From Rhizobium sp. NFR03 (GTDB lineage Bacteria; Pseudomonadota; Alphaproteobacteria; Rhizobiales; Rhizobiaceae): a stretch of DNA of 64,000 nt. Of this stretch, positions 1 through 9,171 are shown piece after piece (position 1 is the stretch's first letter; each line of letters begins with the position of its first letter). The position numbers and the translations under genes are program-made. The stretch is taken from NCBI RefSeq assembly GCF_900111275.1, contig NZ_FOGR01000001.1, positions 558,001-622,000 on the forward strand, given 5' to 3'. The notes beneath the pieces are model-generated. The model saw nothing but the letters and a program-made list of their open reading frames with translations. It had not been told where the DNA came from and searched no databases.

Positions 1-636
1 ATCACCATGACCGATCTCTACAATGTGCTCGAACTGACCCGCGGCGGCGCCAGCCGCGCAGATCTCGACCCGCGCAGCGCACGCATCTTCGACGACGGGC
101 TGGTGCTCATATTGGACGAACTGCACGAGCGGCTGGATGAAGCCGTTGCGCAAGCCTATGGCTGGCCGTCTGGTTTAGAGAGCGCTGCAATCGTGACCCG
201 TCTTGTAGACCTGAATACCGAAAGATCACGAAGTGAGCAGCGCGGCCATGTTGCATGGCTCAGGCCGGACTACCAGATCACCCTCTTCGGCACAGATGAC
301 GAGAAAGCAAGAGCCCCGTCCCCGCAACCAAACTTCGAACCGCTGGCTGCTTGGGCGTTTGAACGGATACCTCCGCAGACGGCTCAACCGATCGAAAGCG
401 GCGGGACACGCAGGCCTCTTTTCCCCGCCCGCGACGACGCTGCCCAGACAGCGCTCGTCATCGATGCCTTGATTGCCAGCGGCGGTGCCGTGGATGCGGC
501 CGACATCGCCGCACGTTTCCGTCAGGGACAGCGCATCCGCCCGGCTGTCGCCAGCGTGCTCGCGTCTCTTTACCGGATGGGGCTCGTCTCCACCTCGGAC
601 ATGGGAAGAACGTTCGCCTTCCGCCGCGCCGCCTGA
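1..636 (+). CDS. C-terminal end of a large SAM-dependent DNA methyltransferase (partial)
   Basis: The reading frame is open to the first base of the window, so the gene starts outside it and only about 211 residues are seen. The segment TDLYNVLE...LDELHERLDEAVAQAYGWP, then RLVDLNTERS and GHVAWLRPDYQ, matches what I know of the tail region of large class I N6-adenine DNA methyltransferases (type IIL/BREX-like sizes of about 1000 residues or more). The catalytic NPPY region is not in the window. A winged-helix-like segment occupies the last 60 residues. Its 3' end overlaps the convergent FAD-binding gene by 67 bases. Whether it belongs to a restriction-modification or a defence system cannot be told from this fragment. 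Confidence 0.7.
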   Translation: MTMTDLYNVLELTRGGASRADLDPRSARIFDDGLVLILDELHERLDEAVAQAYGWPSGLESAAIVTRLVDLNTERSRSEQRGHVAWLRPDYQITLFGTDDEKARAPSPQPNFEPLAAWAFERIPPQTAQPIESGGTRRPLFPARDDAAQTALVIDALIASGGAVDAADIAARFRQGQRIRPAVASVLASLYRMGLVSTSDMGRTFAFRRAA

Positions 637-2003
637 GCTTTACCCAATGCGGTATCGGCAATGATCGCGCCGGCAACGGTCTGTGCCTGTACGCGGATAT
701 CCGGCACGGCCGTGATTTCCCAGAATTGCCCGGCTGTCAGTGCGCCCACGGCAAACAGGCCCGAACGCGTACTGCTATCGGCGCAGATGGCGCGCGACAT
801 CTCGTCGACCCGCAAACCGAGGCCTAACCGGTCGGGAAGGATCATCCCCTGATCCGCCATTTCGACCAACAGGGGCGAATGCCCGATACCGGCGCGCTCC
901 ATGCCGGTGCAGTTGATGACCCAATCGACGGGAAGAGACGCGATATCCGGAAAGCCGCGCGGTCGGTAGGCAAGGCACGGACGGTTTCCGTCGATGCCGA
1001 TCTCGCGCAAGAACCCGGCATGGATCTTCACGGAGCCATCGCGACGCAACGCATCGAACTGTTCGAACACGGGCGGCGCAACACGGTGACGATGGATGTT
1101 CCACCAGGACAGCGCGTGCCGCAAGAAGCGGGAGCGCTCGGACGGGGAAAGCCGCTGCCACAGCGCCTGTGTTCGCGGTCGCAGGCCATCCATCACCGAG
1201 CGCCACTCCGCGGCGGCGCGCACCTGCGCACGCAGCGCCTTCAGGATGCCACTGATCGTCAGCGGACCCTCGGGGAGATCCGGAAGAACGGGCATTCCGT
1301 GGTGGCGGGCATGCGCATGCGGCACCAGCCCGCGCCGCGAGAGAACGTGGATCAAGCCACGATGCCCACGGGCCCGCAGCGTCAGCACCTGATCGATCAT
1401 CGTCAGACCGGAGCCGAGAATACAGATCGTATCGTCAGGCTTCACCTTTGAAAGCCACTTCAGCCGCCAGGGATTGCGCACCAGCCGCCGCCGTGCAGCC
1501 TCGGCGATACGCTCCTCCCGGAGCGGCAGGTCCGCCGTGCCGACACCAAGACACAGGGCGACCACACGCGCATGAAGGCTCTCGCCATCCGCCAGTTGAA
1601 ACAGCAGCCCGTCTTCCTGCGAGCGCACACAACCGGTGGCCTTCGCCCTGATAAAATCGAGCTTGGCGCGGGCATGGCGGTCCCTCAGCAGCGAGGCGAG
1701 CGTATCGCGAAGATAGAGCCCGTAGTCGCCACGCGACGCAAACTCGTCGCGCGAGATCCCGCGCCCCTGCCGCTCCAGCCAGTTGAGAAAATGATCCGGT
1801 TCGTCCGGAAAGAGGCTCATGCGCCCGGCGGGAACGTTCAACCGGTGAAGGTGAAATTCCGTGCGGTAGGCTGTGCCACGGCCGAAGGCCGGATCGTCGC
1901 CGACAACCGCGATGGTGGCCGAAGGAGGCAGCGACCGCAAAAGGTGAACGCTGACCGCGATGGCCGAAAACCCGGAGCCGACGACCGCAACATCATAATC
2001 CAA
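570..2003 (-). CDS. FAD/NAD(P)-binding protein (PF13454-like), first paralogue
   Basis: About 477 residues. The N-terminus carries a dinucleotide-binding motif VVGSGFSAIA, and residues 60-90 carry HRLNVPAGRMSLFPDEPDHF, characteristic of the FAD_NAD_binding_9 family. A second GSG motif (ILGSGLTMIDQVL) near residue 195 fits an NAD(P) site. I chose the TTG start at 2003 because GGAGGG lies about 7 bases upstream and the Rossmann motif follows at once; a GTG at 2078 would add 25 unlikely residues. It lies downstream of ssuD on the same strand, 198 bases away. A paralogue sits on the other side of the ssu operon (6210-7664). Substrate unknown; a role in organosulfur oxidation is inferred from position only. 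Confidence 0.8.
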   Translation of the reverse strand: MDYDVAVVGSGFSAIAVSVHLLRSLPPSATIAVVGDDPAFGRGTAYRTEFHLHRLNVPAGRMSLFPDEPDHFLNWLERQGRGISRDEFASRGDYGLYLRDTLASLLRDRHARAKLDFIRAKATGCVRSQEDGLLFQLADGESLHARVVALCLGVGTADLPLREERIAEAARRRLVRNPWRLKWLSKVKPDDTICILGSGLTMIDQVLTLRARGHRGLIHVLSRRGLVPHAHARHHGMPVLPDLPEGPLTISGILKALRAQVRAAAEWRSVMDGLRPRTQALWQRLSPSERSRFLRHALSWWNIHRHRVAPPVFEQFDALRRDGSVKIHAGFLREIGIDGNRPCLAYRPRGFPDIASLPVDWVINCTGMERAGIGHSPLLVEMADQGMILPDRLGLGLRVDEMSRAICADSSTRSGLFAVGALTAGQFWEITAVPDIRVQAQTVAGAIIADTALGKAQAARRKANVLPMSEVETSPIR

Positions 2004-2144
2004 GGCAACCCTCCGTCTGTCTTCGAGGCGGCATAAAGGCGTTCCCCCGGGGTAAAACCGGGGAAACCTCACGAGCACACCATGCCCAAGGTAGAGACAT
2101 AACGGAGTTTGTCGAGTAAATTTATAGACGAACGAGCGGCGGAC

Positions 2145-2180
2145 GTCACCGATGCCATGCCGTGGGCAGGCATCGGTGAC
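2145..2180 (-). terminator. Strong hairpin 3' of the ssu operon
   Basis: Arms GTCACCGATGCC (2145-2156) and GGCATCGGTGAC (2169-2180) pair perfectly over 12 bp. Inside, TGCC and GGCA pair again around a GTG loop. The hairpin begins 21 bases beyond the ssuD stop. On the minus strand no U-run follows it; TTTTT lies on the other side (2188-2192), which would suit plus-strand transcripts. It could be a terminator or an mRNA-stabilising 3' structure. Confidence 0.45.
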
Positions 2181-2201
2181 GAGGATGTTTTTCAGACGAG
2201 A

Positions 2202-3371
2202 TCAGGACTGGCTGACCTTCAGTGTCGGTCGATGATCTCCTGCGATCGTCTCGCCAAAGGGTCCGGTATTGATCGATGTCTCGCGTGCCTTGACGGGATG
2301 CGCCAGCGGCAGGTTTGGGAGGACCAGTTCACCGAAACGGTAAGCTTCCTCGAGATGCGGATAGCCGGACATGATGAACGTGTCGATGCCGATCTCGCGA
2401 TACTCCTCCATCCGCGCCTTCACCTGATCGGGATCGCCGACCAATGCCGTGCCCGCGCCGCCGCGCACGAGGCCGACGCCCGCCCAGAGATTGGGGCTCA
2501 CCTCCAGCTTGTCGCGACGACCGCCATGCAGGCGGCTCATGCGGCTCTGACCCACTGAGTCCATCCGCTCGAACACCTTCTGGGCCGCCGCGATCGTGTC
2601 GTCATCGAGATACTGGATAAGTTCGTCCGCCGCTCGCCAGGCCGCTTCCGCCGTCTCGCGAACGATGACGTGCAAGCGAATACCGAAGGTGACCTCACGG
2701 CCTTCGCGATCGGCCAGCGCGCGGACTTCGGCGATCTTCTTCGCGACGTCCTCCGGCGGCTCGCCCCAGGTCAGGTATTTGTCGATGGTGCGCGCGGCAA
2801 CCTCTTGCCCGATGCCGGAGGAACCGCCGAAATACAGCGGCGGATGTGGCGTCTGGTAAGACGGAAACAGCACGCGGCCGTCCTCGATGTCGAAGTGCTT
2901 GCCCTTGTGGTTGACCATCTCGCCCTGAAGCAGTGCCTTGTATATATGAAGGAACTCCTCCGTCACCTCGTAGCGTTCGCCATGTGCATAGTGGATGCCG
3001 TCGCCCTTGTTCTCGATCGGATCGCCGCCGGTCACGACGTTGATCAGCACGCGACCTTCCGAGATGCGGTCGAGCGTTGCTGTCATCCGGGCTGCAAGCG
3101 TGGGCGACAGCAAGCCGGGACGCACGGCGATCAGATATTTCAACTTTTCGGTCAGCGGCGCCAGCGCCGAGGCGACGACCCAGCTGTCTTCGCAACTCTT
3201 GCCGGTGGGAATGAGCACGCCGTAATAGCCGAGCGAGTCCGCAGCCTGCGCAACCTGCTTCAGATAGGCGAGATCGACATTGCGGCCGCCGATGGTGGTG
3301 CCGAGATACCGGCTGTCGCCATGGGTCGGCAGGAACCAGAGGACGTTGATTTTTTCAGGCGCGGAAGTCAT
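2202..3371 (-). CDS. ssuD: FMNH2-dependent alkanesulfonate monooxygenase SsuD
   Basis: 389 residues, the usual size of SsuD. It belongs to the bacterial luciferase-like TIM-barrel family: [11 protein letters not shown] at the N-terminus, [34 protein letters not shown] and [14 protein letters not shown] are near-diagnostic SsuD blocks. The enzyme uses FMNH2 and O2 to cleave alkanesulfonates to aldehyde and sulfite in the cytoplasm. The ATG at 3371 overlaps the ssuB stop as ATGA, with GGAGA 8 bases upstream. It is the last gene of ssuACBD. The reduced flavin may come from the flavin reductase at 7878-8423. Expected to be induced under sulfate limitation (family knowledge). Confidence 0.95.
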   Translation of the reverse strand: MTSAPEKINVLWFLPTHGDSRYLGTTIGGRNVDLAYLKQVAQAADSLGYYGVLIPTGKSCEDSWVVASALAPLTEKLKYLIAVRPGLLSPTLAARMTATLDRISEGRVLINVVTGGDPIENKGDGIHYAHGERYEVTEEFLHIYKALLQGEMVNHKGKHFDIEDGRVLFPSYQTPHPPLYFGGSSGIGQEVAARTIDKYLTWGEPPEDVAKKIAEVRALADREGREVTFGIRLHVIVRETAEAAWRAADELIQYLDDDTIAAAQKVFERMDSVGQSRMSRLHGGRRDKLEVSPNLWAGVGLVRGGAGTALVGDPDQVKARMEEYREIGIDTFIMSGYPHLEEAYRFGELVLPNLPLAHPVKARETSINTGPFGETIAGDHRPTLKVSQS

Positions 3372-4159
3372 GGCGATGTCTCCAGAACGAGTGAATGCTG
3401 TGGCCGGGTCTTGCTGTGAGCAGCAGGGGCCGAGGCGGAAAGGGAACGATCGAGCGCGCTGCGAACCTGCGCCCCGACCCGATCGAAATCGCTGCCGGCG
3501 CGCTGATGCGGCTGCGCGATGACGATCTCGTCAAGGATGCGGCCCGGCCACGGCTTCATGACGATGACGCGGTGGGCAAGCGAAACGGCCTCATCGATGT
3601 CGTGCGTCACGAGAATCATCGTCGCCCGCGTCTCCGACCAGATATCGAGAAGATGCTGCTGCAGTGTTTCGCGCGTCAGGGCGTCGAGCGCCGAGAAAGG
3701 CTCGTCGAGCAGCAGAACCTCAGGTCGCGTCACCAGCGCGCGGGCGATGGCAACGCGCTGCGCCTGCCCGCCGGACAATGCCTTCGGCAGCCGGTCGCCA
3801 TAGGCCTCAAGGTTCACGCGACAGAGCGCCTCGTGGATCCGCGATGCCTGCTCCGCCCGCGACAGATGCGCGAGCCCGAAGCCGACATTGTCCCGAACGC
3901 TGAGCCAGGGCAGAAGGCGGGGTTCCTGAAAGATGAGGTTGATCAGCGGATGCGGCTGCTTCACCGTTTCGCCATTGATGTTGACATTGCCGGCGGTCGG
4001 CGTGTCGAGCCCGCTGATCAACCGCAGAAGCGTGCTCTTGCCGCAGCCGGAACCGCCGATGACAGCCACGATCTCGCCCGGCCGCGCATCCAGCGTGAAC
4101 CCGGAGAGCGCCTGCACGCCACCCGTATACGTCTTGCCAAGTCCCGTGAGCGCCAGCAT
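3368..4159 (-). CDS. ssuB: Aliphatic sulfonate ABC transporter ATP-binding protein SsuB
   Basis: 263 residues. Walker [10 protein letters not shown] is near residue 35, the Q-loop is in FQEPRLLPW, the ABC signature [15 protein letters not shown] is near residue 127, and Walker [13 protein letters not shown] and the switch histidine LVTHDIDEA follow. It is the ATPase that drives sulfonate import through SsuC. Its ATG overlaps the ssuC stop (TGATG) and its stop overlaps the ssuD start (ATGA), so the operon is translationally coupled. The relative TauB is excluded mainly because ssuD is the partner gene. Confidence 0.95.
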   Translation of the reverse strand: MLALTGLGKTYTGGVQALSGFTLDARPGEIVAVIGGSGCGKSTLLRLISGLDTPTAGNVNINGETVKQPHPLINLIFQEPRLLPWLSVRDNVGFGLAHLSRAEQASRIHEALCRVNLEAYGDRLPKALSGGQAQRVAIARALVTRPEVLLLDEPFSALDALTRETLQQHLLDIWSETRATMILVTHDIDEAVSLAHRVIVMKPWPGRILDEIVIAQPHQRAGSDFDRVGAQVRSALDRSLSASAPAAHSKTRPQHSLVLETSP

Positions 4160-5046
4160 CAGAGACCTCCCCGGCTGAAATTATCCTGCCAAGCAACAAG
4201 CGGCGCTGTCGCGCGCACTAAAAGCGCATCCGACAGCTTGCCGATGATCGCGAAGATCAGGATTGCCGCCATGATCTGGTCCGGCTTGCCCAGTTGCTGC
4301 CCATCCACGAGGAGATAGCCGAGCCCTTCCGACGCGCCCATGAACTCGGCCGCGACGACGAACATCCAGCCGAGCCCGAGGCCAGCGCGCAGCGACACGA
4401 TGAACGCAGGCAGTACGGCGGGGAAAAGAATGCGCCGCACGAGATCGAACCCGCTCAACCGAAAGATCCGCCCGACCTCCACGATCTTGCGATCGACCGA
4501 GAGCAGCGCCGTGGACACACCGAGGTAGACGGGGAAGAACACGCCCGTTGCGATCAGCACCACCTTCGACGTCTCGAAGATACCGAACCAGAGAATGAAA
4601 AGCGGCACCCAGGCAATCGACGGAATGGCGCGCAGCGCCTGTAAAGTTGGATCGACCGACGCATGCAGAAACCGGAAATAGCCGGTAAGGCTGCCCGCAA
4701 GCGCACCGGCTGCGGCACCGGCGAGAAAACCGAGCAGCACGCGAAGACAGGTCGAGGCGATATGATCGGCAAGTTGCCCCGCCGTCCAGAGGTCGGCAAG
4801 CGTGACAAGAATGCGGGACGGCGGCGGGACAAGCCGCCCGCTGGCCAGCCCGCTATCGACCGCAAGCTCCCAAAGAAGAAAGGCACCTGCCGGCAAAGCG
4901 ATGGCAACGGCAAACCGGACGAATGCATGGCCCCAGCGCCCCGTCAAAAAGGTCAGCCGCGACGACCGCCGCGACATGGCAAGCGTTTCCGCTCGCCCGT
5001 CATCGACGCCCACTGCCAGCCCTGGCTCTGCTGCGCCGATGGTCAT
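4159..5046 (-). CDS. ssuC: Aliphatic sulfonate ABC transporter permease SsuC
   Basis: 295 residues with about six hydrophobic segments in the SsuC/TauC/NrtB style. The binding-protein-dependent permease loop is seen as EVGRIFRLSGFDLVRRILFPAVLPAFIVSLRAGLG-type sequence around residues 195-230, and the C-terminal ILIFAIIGKLSDALL is typical. The inner-membrane channel forms a complex with SsuB and receives substrate from SsuA. The start overlaps the ssuA stop (TAATG) and the stop overlaps the ssuB start. The N-terminal 30 residues, before the first membrane span, are polar and somewhat long. Confidence 0.95.
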   Translation of the reverse strand: MTIGAAEPGLAVGVDDGRAETLAMSRRSSRLTFLTGRWGHAFVRFAVAIALPAGAFLLWELAVDSGLASGRLVPPPSRILVTLADLWTAGQLADHIASTCLRVLLGFLAGAAAGALAGSLTGYFRFLHASVDPTLQALRAIPSIAWVPLFILWFGIFETSKVVLIATGVFFPVYLGVSTALLSVDRKIVEVGRIFRLSGFDLVRRILFPAVLPAFIVSLRAGLGLGWMFVVAAEFMGASEGLGYLLVDGQQLGKPDQIMAAILIFAIIGKLSDALLVRATAPLVAWQDNFSRGGL

Positions 5047-6026
5047 TACTGAATCAGATCCTGACTGAAGCTCGGGTCGATGAGATCTGCGACGGTCTTC
5101 CGTATATCGGCATCGACAGGCAGAACGCCCGCTTCCTGAAGAGCGATGCCGGCCTTGGTGATGGTCTCGGCCTGCACGTCACCGATGCGCGACGTGGAAA
5201 GATCCGTGCGCTCCAGCTGCCGGTCAATAACCGCCTCGGGCAGTTTCGCGGCTTCGATGAGCGCCGCTTTCAACGCAGCGGGATCGGCAAGCGCCTGCTT
5301 GCGCGCCTCCTCATACGCGGCAAGAACGCGCCGGACGATGTCGGGATGCTCGGCGGCAAAGCTTTCCGGCGTGTTCAGCACGCCCCAGCTGTTGTTCTCC
5401 GGTTTGCGGTAGAACAGCTTGGCGCCCTCCTCCACTTCGGCCGCCGCCATCAACGGGTCGAGCCCGGCCCACGCATCCACATCGCCTCGGCTGAGAGCCA
5501 GCCGACCATCGGCGTGCTGCAGCAGCACGAACGTCACGTCCTTCGACGTCAGCCCGGCATCCGCCAGCGCCCGCACCAGAAACACATGCGGATCTGTTCC
5601 GCGCGTAACGACAACCGTCTTGCCCTTGAGATCGGCGACGCTCGCAATCGTCGAGTCCTTGCCCGTCACCAGCGCCGTCCATTCCGGACGCGAATAGACA
5701 TAGACGGACTTGATGGGATTGCCGTTGACCCGAGCGATCAGCGCTGCCGCACCGGCCGTGGACCCGAAATCGATCGACCCGGCATTCAGGTATTCGAGCG
5801 CTTTGTTGGACCCGGCAGACTGGACCCAGCGAATGCTGATGCCGTCCTTCTCGAACGCCTTTTCCAGCAGGCCTTCCTTCTTGAGCAGCAGACTGACCGG
5901 ATTATAGGTCGCCCAGTCGATCCGGATCTCCTTTACGTCAGCGGCAAGTGCGCCGGTCACCGCGCCGGCAAGCGCCACACCGGTGGCAAGGCCAAGTGCC
6001 AGGAATTTGCTCAAGATCGTCGTCAT
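5046..6026 (-). CDS. ssuA: Aliphatic sulfonate ABC transporter substrate-binding protein SsuA
   Basis: 326 residues. A Sec signal peptide covers the first 28 or so (hydrophobic stretch, then AGAVTGALA before ADVKEIRI). The mature part follows the NMT1/SsuA-type periplasmic binding fold: IDWATYNPVSLLLKK, GSNKALEYLNAGSIDFGSTAGAAAL and GTDPHVFLVRAL. It captures sulfonates in the periplasm for SsuBC. It is the first gene of the operon, divergent from the FAD-binding gene at 6210, so its promoter must lie in the 183-base gap between them. Confidence 0.93.
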   Translation of the reverse strand: MTTILSKFLALGLATGVALAGAVTGALAADVKEIRIDWATYNPVSLLLKKEGLLEKAFEKDGISIRWVQSAGSNKALEYLNAGSIDFGSTAGAAALIARVNGNPIKSVYVYSRPEWTALVTGKDSTIASVADLKGKTVVVTRGTDPHVFLVRALADAGLTSKDVTFVLLQHADGRLALSRGDVDAWAGLDPLMAAAEVEEGAKLFYRKPENNSWGVLNTPESFAAEHPDIVRRVLAAYEEARKQALADPAALKAALIEAAKLPEAVIDRQLERTDLSTSRIGDVQAETITKAGIALQEAGVLPVDADIRKTVADLIDPSFSQDLIQ

Positions 6027-6209
6027 ATCGCCGCCATCCTCCTAACCGCCGCACGCTGCCGCGAATGGTCAGGAAGGTAGAAAGGAGCCCTGCGAGTAAG
6101 AAGGAATGGCTTTCTATTATCTACCAAATCCTTAGAATTTCTACGTTTGCAGCAGACCTGCATTCGATGGAAACTGCGCCAACTCGAAGCGAACGGATTT
6201 GATACCCTC
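6027..6209. promoter_or_regulatory. Divergent promoter region between ssuA and the FAD-binding gene
   Basis: 183 bases separate two divergent genes. The part around 6100-6150 is clearly AT-richer than the flanks (TTTCTATTATCTACC, CTTAGAATTTCTACG), as expected for promoters. I could not assign -35/-10 pairs or a regulator site with confidence. Regulation by a sulfur-responsive LysR-type protein (Cbl/CysB-like) is known for enteric ssu operons and is only an analogy here. Confidence 0.4.
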
Positions 6210-7664
6210 ATGACGATCACCGATGTGCGCCTGTCCGCCGCGGTTCAGGTAGGCGAGACCAAGGCTGGCGCCCCCAGGACCATCGCCATCATCGGCGGCG
6301 GATTTTCCGGTGCGGCGGTCGCCTATCATTTGGCCGGCAATCCCGACATCGCCTTTCAGACAGACATCGTCGTCTTCGAGCCCCGCGCCGAGATCGGTCG
6401 CGGTCTTGCCTACGACACCGCCGATCCTGCCCATCGCATCAATGTGCCGGCAACCCGCATGAGCCTGCGCCCGGACGAGCCCGAGCACTTCGCGGCGTGG
6501 CTGGAACGGACGAACGCGACCGCCGACGACGGCGAAGCGAAGCGTGCGGATGGCACTCTCTACCCGCGGCGCGGCGTTTTCGGTGGCTATGTCGCCGACA
6601 GCCTCAGGCCGCACATCGAGAGCGGCGCCGTGCGCCACATCCGCGCAGCTGTCACCGCGATACGCAGGACTTCAGATGGGTGGAACATCGAGGACGACAC
6701 CGGCGCGCGCCGGGACGCCGCCCTCTTCGTCATCGCGACGACACATCCGCCACCGACACCGCCTCGCGCACTCGCCGAGGCATTAGGCGGTCACCCACGC
6801 TTCGTGCCGGATCCGACGCGACCCCAAGCCCTTGCGGCGATCCGGCCGGACGACGATGTGCTCATTGTCGGAAACGGCCTGACATCCGCAGACGTCGTTG
6901 CCTCGCTCACGGCCGCCGGTCACAACGGCCGCATCCTCTCCGTGTCGCGCCGAGGCTTGCGCTCTCGCGGTCATGCGCCGTCTCCGCAGGAACCTTTCGG
7001 CGACTTTCTCACCCAGCCTCCAATCTCTGCCCGTGACCTTGTCAAGCGTGTCCGCAACGCGATCCGCGCAGCGGAAGCCGGCGGCCTCACATGGCATGCC
7101 GTCATCGACCGGGTCCGCACCCAGGCCGCCACGTTCTGGCCCGATCTGCCGATCACCGAGCGCCGCCGTATCGTGCGCCACCTCCGGGTGTTCTGGGACG
7201 TCCACCGCTTCCGCATTGCCCCGCAGGTCGAACAGGCACTTGATTTGGCTATCGAGAACGGGCGCCTCGACATCCTGGCAGGCACCGTCCGGGGGGCCGC
7301 CATCGAGGGGGACCGCATCCGGGTCACGCTGAAGCTGAGGGGGGCGACCGGCACTATCGAGCAGTTCTTCGACGCCGTTGTCGTGACCACCGGCCCCGCC
7401 CATGGCGGCATTCTCGATAGTCAGGGGTGGCTGCGGGATCTTCGGAATGCCGGCCATCTCCGTCTCGACCCAACCGGCTTGGGCATCGATTGCGATACCG
7501 AATCCCGCGCGCTCGACACCCGCAGCCAGCCGAACGACAGTCTCCTGATCTCGGGCCCACTCGCGCGCGGACGCTTCGGCGAACTGATGGGCCTGCCGCA
7601 AGTCAGCGAACACGCGCGCCTCGTCGCCACCCGGGTAGCCAGCACGCTCAGGAACGGTTTGTAA
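6210..7664 (+). CDS. FAD/NAD(P)-binding protein (PF13454-like), second paralogue
   Basis: About 484 residues from the ATG at 6210; an ATG at 6147 in the same frame would add 21 residues not typical of the family. IAIIGGGFSGAAVAYHL (about residue 25) is the FAD-binding Rossmann motif. HRINVPATRMSLRPDEPEHFAAWL matches the same block in the protein at 570-2003, so the two are paralogues. A second nucleotide site is VLIVGNGLTSADVV. It is divergent from ssuA and precedes the flavin reductase on the same strand. An oxidoreductase working with the sulfonate genes is possible; the reaction is unknown. Confidence 0.82.
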   Translation: MTITDVRLSAAVQVGETKAGAPRTIAIIGGGFSGAAVAYHLAGNPDIAFQTDIVVFEPRAEIGRGLAYDTADPAHRINVPATRMSLRPDEPEHFAAWLERTNATADDGEAKRADGTLYPRRGVFGGYVADSLRPHIESGAVRHIRAAVTAIRRTSDGWNIEDDTGARRDAALFVIATTHPPPTPPRALAEALGGHPRFVPDPTRPQALAAIRPDDDVLIVGNGLTSADVVASLTAAGHNGRILSVSRRGLRSRGHAPSPQEPFGDFLTQPPISARDLVKRVRNAIRAAEAGGLTWHAVIDRVRTQAATFWPDLPITERRRIVRHLRVFWDVHRFRIAPQVEQALDLAIENGRLDILAGTVRGAAIEGDRIRVTLKLRGATGTIEQFFDAVVVTTGPAHGGILDSQGWLRDLRNAGHLRLDPTGLGIDCDTESRALDTRSQPNDSLLISGPLARGRFGELMGLPQVSEHARLVATRVASTLRNGL

Positions 7665-7877
7665 GCAATCGAGATCGCTGCATCGTAAGGACCAGCCAAA
7701 TCGAAAAACCATTCCCGAGAGAACGCTCGCAGTGGCATTCCCTTCTTTGTCTAGCGCTGAAGTAGACATTATCGTGCCGGGATGCTGGCGATAGGCAATA
7801 GATACGTCTTCGCCACATCGCCCATGCTGAACATATGCCGTCAGCTTCGAGCCCGGCCATTCCGGAAGGAAAATACA

Positions 7878-8423
7878 ATGAGCCTTGCCAAGACCTCTTC
7901 GGCCACCGACGCCGCGGCCCAGGCGCCTTTGTCCATCGTCCAGTTCGACGGGACCGAGCAGTTAAAGCAGGCCATGCGCCACGTCGCCGCCACGGTGTCC
8001 GTCATCACTGCGGGCACGCACGACCGGACCGGCGCCACGGTAACGTCCGCTACCGCCCTGAGTGTTGATCCTCCGACGATGATCGTCAATATCAATCGCA
8101 CATCTTCGAGCTGGCCTGTGATCGCGCGTCACGGCCATTTCTGCGTCAACATCCTATCAGACGACCAACAGGACATCGCCGATCGCTTCGCTGGAAAAGG
8201 CGGTCTCAAGGGGCCCGCCCGCTACGAAGGCGCCGAGTGGACCACACTCGCCAGCGGCGCCCCCGTCCTCTCCGAAGCCCTGTCGGCCATCGATTGCGAA
8301 GTCGAGCACATCATCGAACGCCACACCCACGCCATCATCATCGGCCGCGTCCTCGCGATAACCCAGAAGGACGGAGCACCCTTGCTCTACCACAATGGCG
8401 TTTACGGCACGTTCGAGCGTTGA
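7878..8423 (+). CDS. Flavin reductase family protein
   Basis: 181 residues from the ATG at 7878, which has GGAAGG 8 bases upstream; an upstream in-frame ATG at 7782 lacks such support. The flavin reductase-like (HpaC/DIM6-NTAB) split-barrel fold is shown by AMRHVAATVSVITAG, TGATVTSATALSVDPPTMIVNINRTSSSWP, FCVNILSDDQQDIADRFAG and the ending LLYHNGVYGTF. It reduces FMN or FAD with NAD(P)H. This is a different fold from enteric SsuE (flavodoxin-like), but it could serve as the reductase partner of SsuD. It lies 213 bases after the FAD-binding gene. Confidence 0.88.
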   Translation: MSLAKTSSATDAAAQAPLSIVQFDGTEQLKQAMRHVAATVSVITAGTHDRTGATVTSATALSVDPPTMIVNINRTSSSWPVIARHGHFCVNILSDDQQDIADRFAGKGGLKGPARYEGAEWTTLASGAPVLSEALSAIDCEVEHIIERHTHAIIIGRVLAITQKDGAPLLYHNGVYGTFER

Positions 8424-9171
8424 AAGCTGCCGGTTTGGGATTTCGTCTAGTGCCCGCCTGAAGACTCAAAATCGTGGCGTCGGGGTCCTTTCGAACCAAC
8501 GATGCTTGGCGTGAAGGCTTCCCGTGTCGTCAGCGAGCGAGCTTGCTCCTCACAGTGAAACGTGTGAGGGGAGAATCCCAAATAACGAAGGGTTCACAAG
8601 CACTAAGATTTGAGGTGGTAGGCCCGGAGGAAGTCAATTAACGCAGCGATTTCAATATGAATGCCGCCGTTTTGCCCCTCCAACCACCTATTGAAATTGC
8701 AAAGGTCTTTCGACCGCTGCCCTCGCAGATTGCACCTCAGGCAGAGCATCAAACCCTCACTATGCGAAGCCCCGTCCCGAACGGCGTCCGCTTCGCACAA
8801 ACCTAGCATTTCCGGCAACATTGCATACCTGTCGTTCTCGCCTGTTCATGATCTGTCCGACGAAGCGGTCTCAATCGGAGCAGCAAGTCAAGAGGTCCGC
8901 GCGCGTCTGCAGTCCAGGCTAAGCGAGACATGATCAGTGTAGCGCTTTGGATCGGAGAGCCCACAGACATCCAGTAGATCGAAATTGCGGACGAGTATGG
9001 CTCGGTCGTCGAGAGCATTTGTCGAGTAGACCAAAATGCTAAGGTGACATAGCGCTTCCGTCGCTCCAGAGTTCCTTCTATATTTTCAAAAATTGATTCA
9101 CTTGCATTCGTCAACCGTCAGACAGTAGGCGCATTATCGATCCCCTCCTCCAGCAGCATCAGGGCTTAACA
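8424..9171. other. 748-base stretch without a convincing gene
   Basis: This interval separates the sulfur genes from the AT-richer island. It holds only short frames without recognisable domains or good ribosome sites. One minus-strand frame at 8603-8821 (72 residues, with a CLRC motif) was considered and not accepted. No tRNA, repeat or clear terminator was seen. Confidence 0.5.

Noticed and set aside
8603-8821. 72-residue minus-strand frame with CLRC motif
   Set aside because: No ribosome site, no neighbour support and no family I recognise; likely chance in a non-coding gap.
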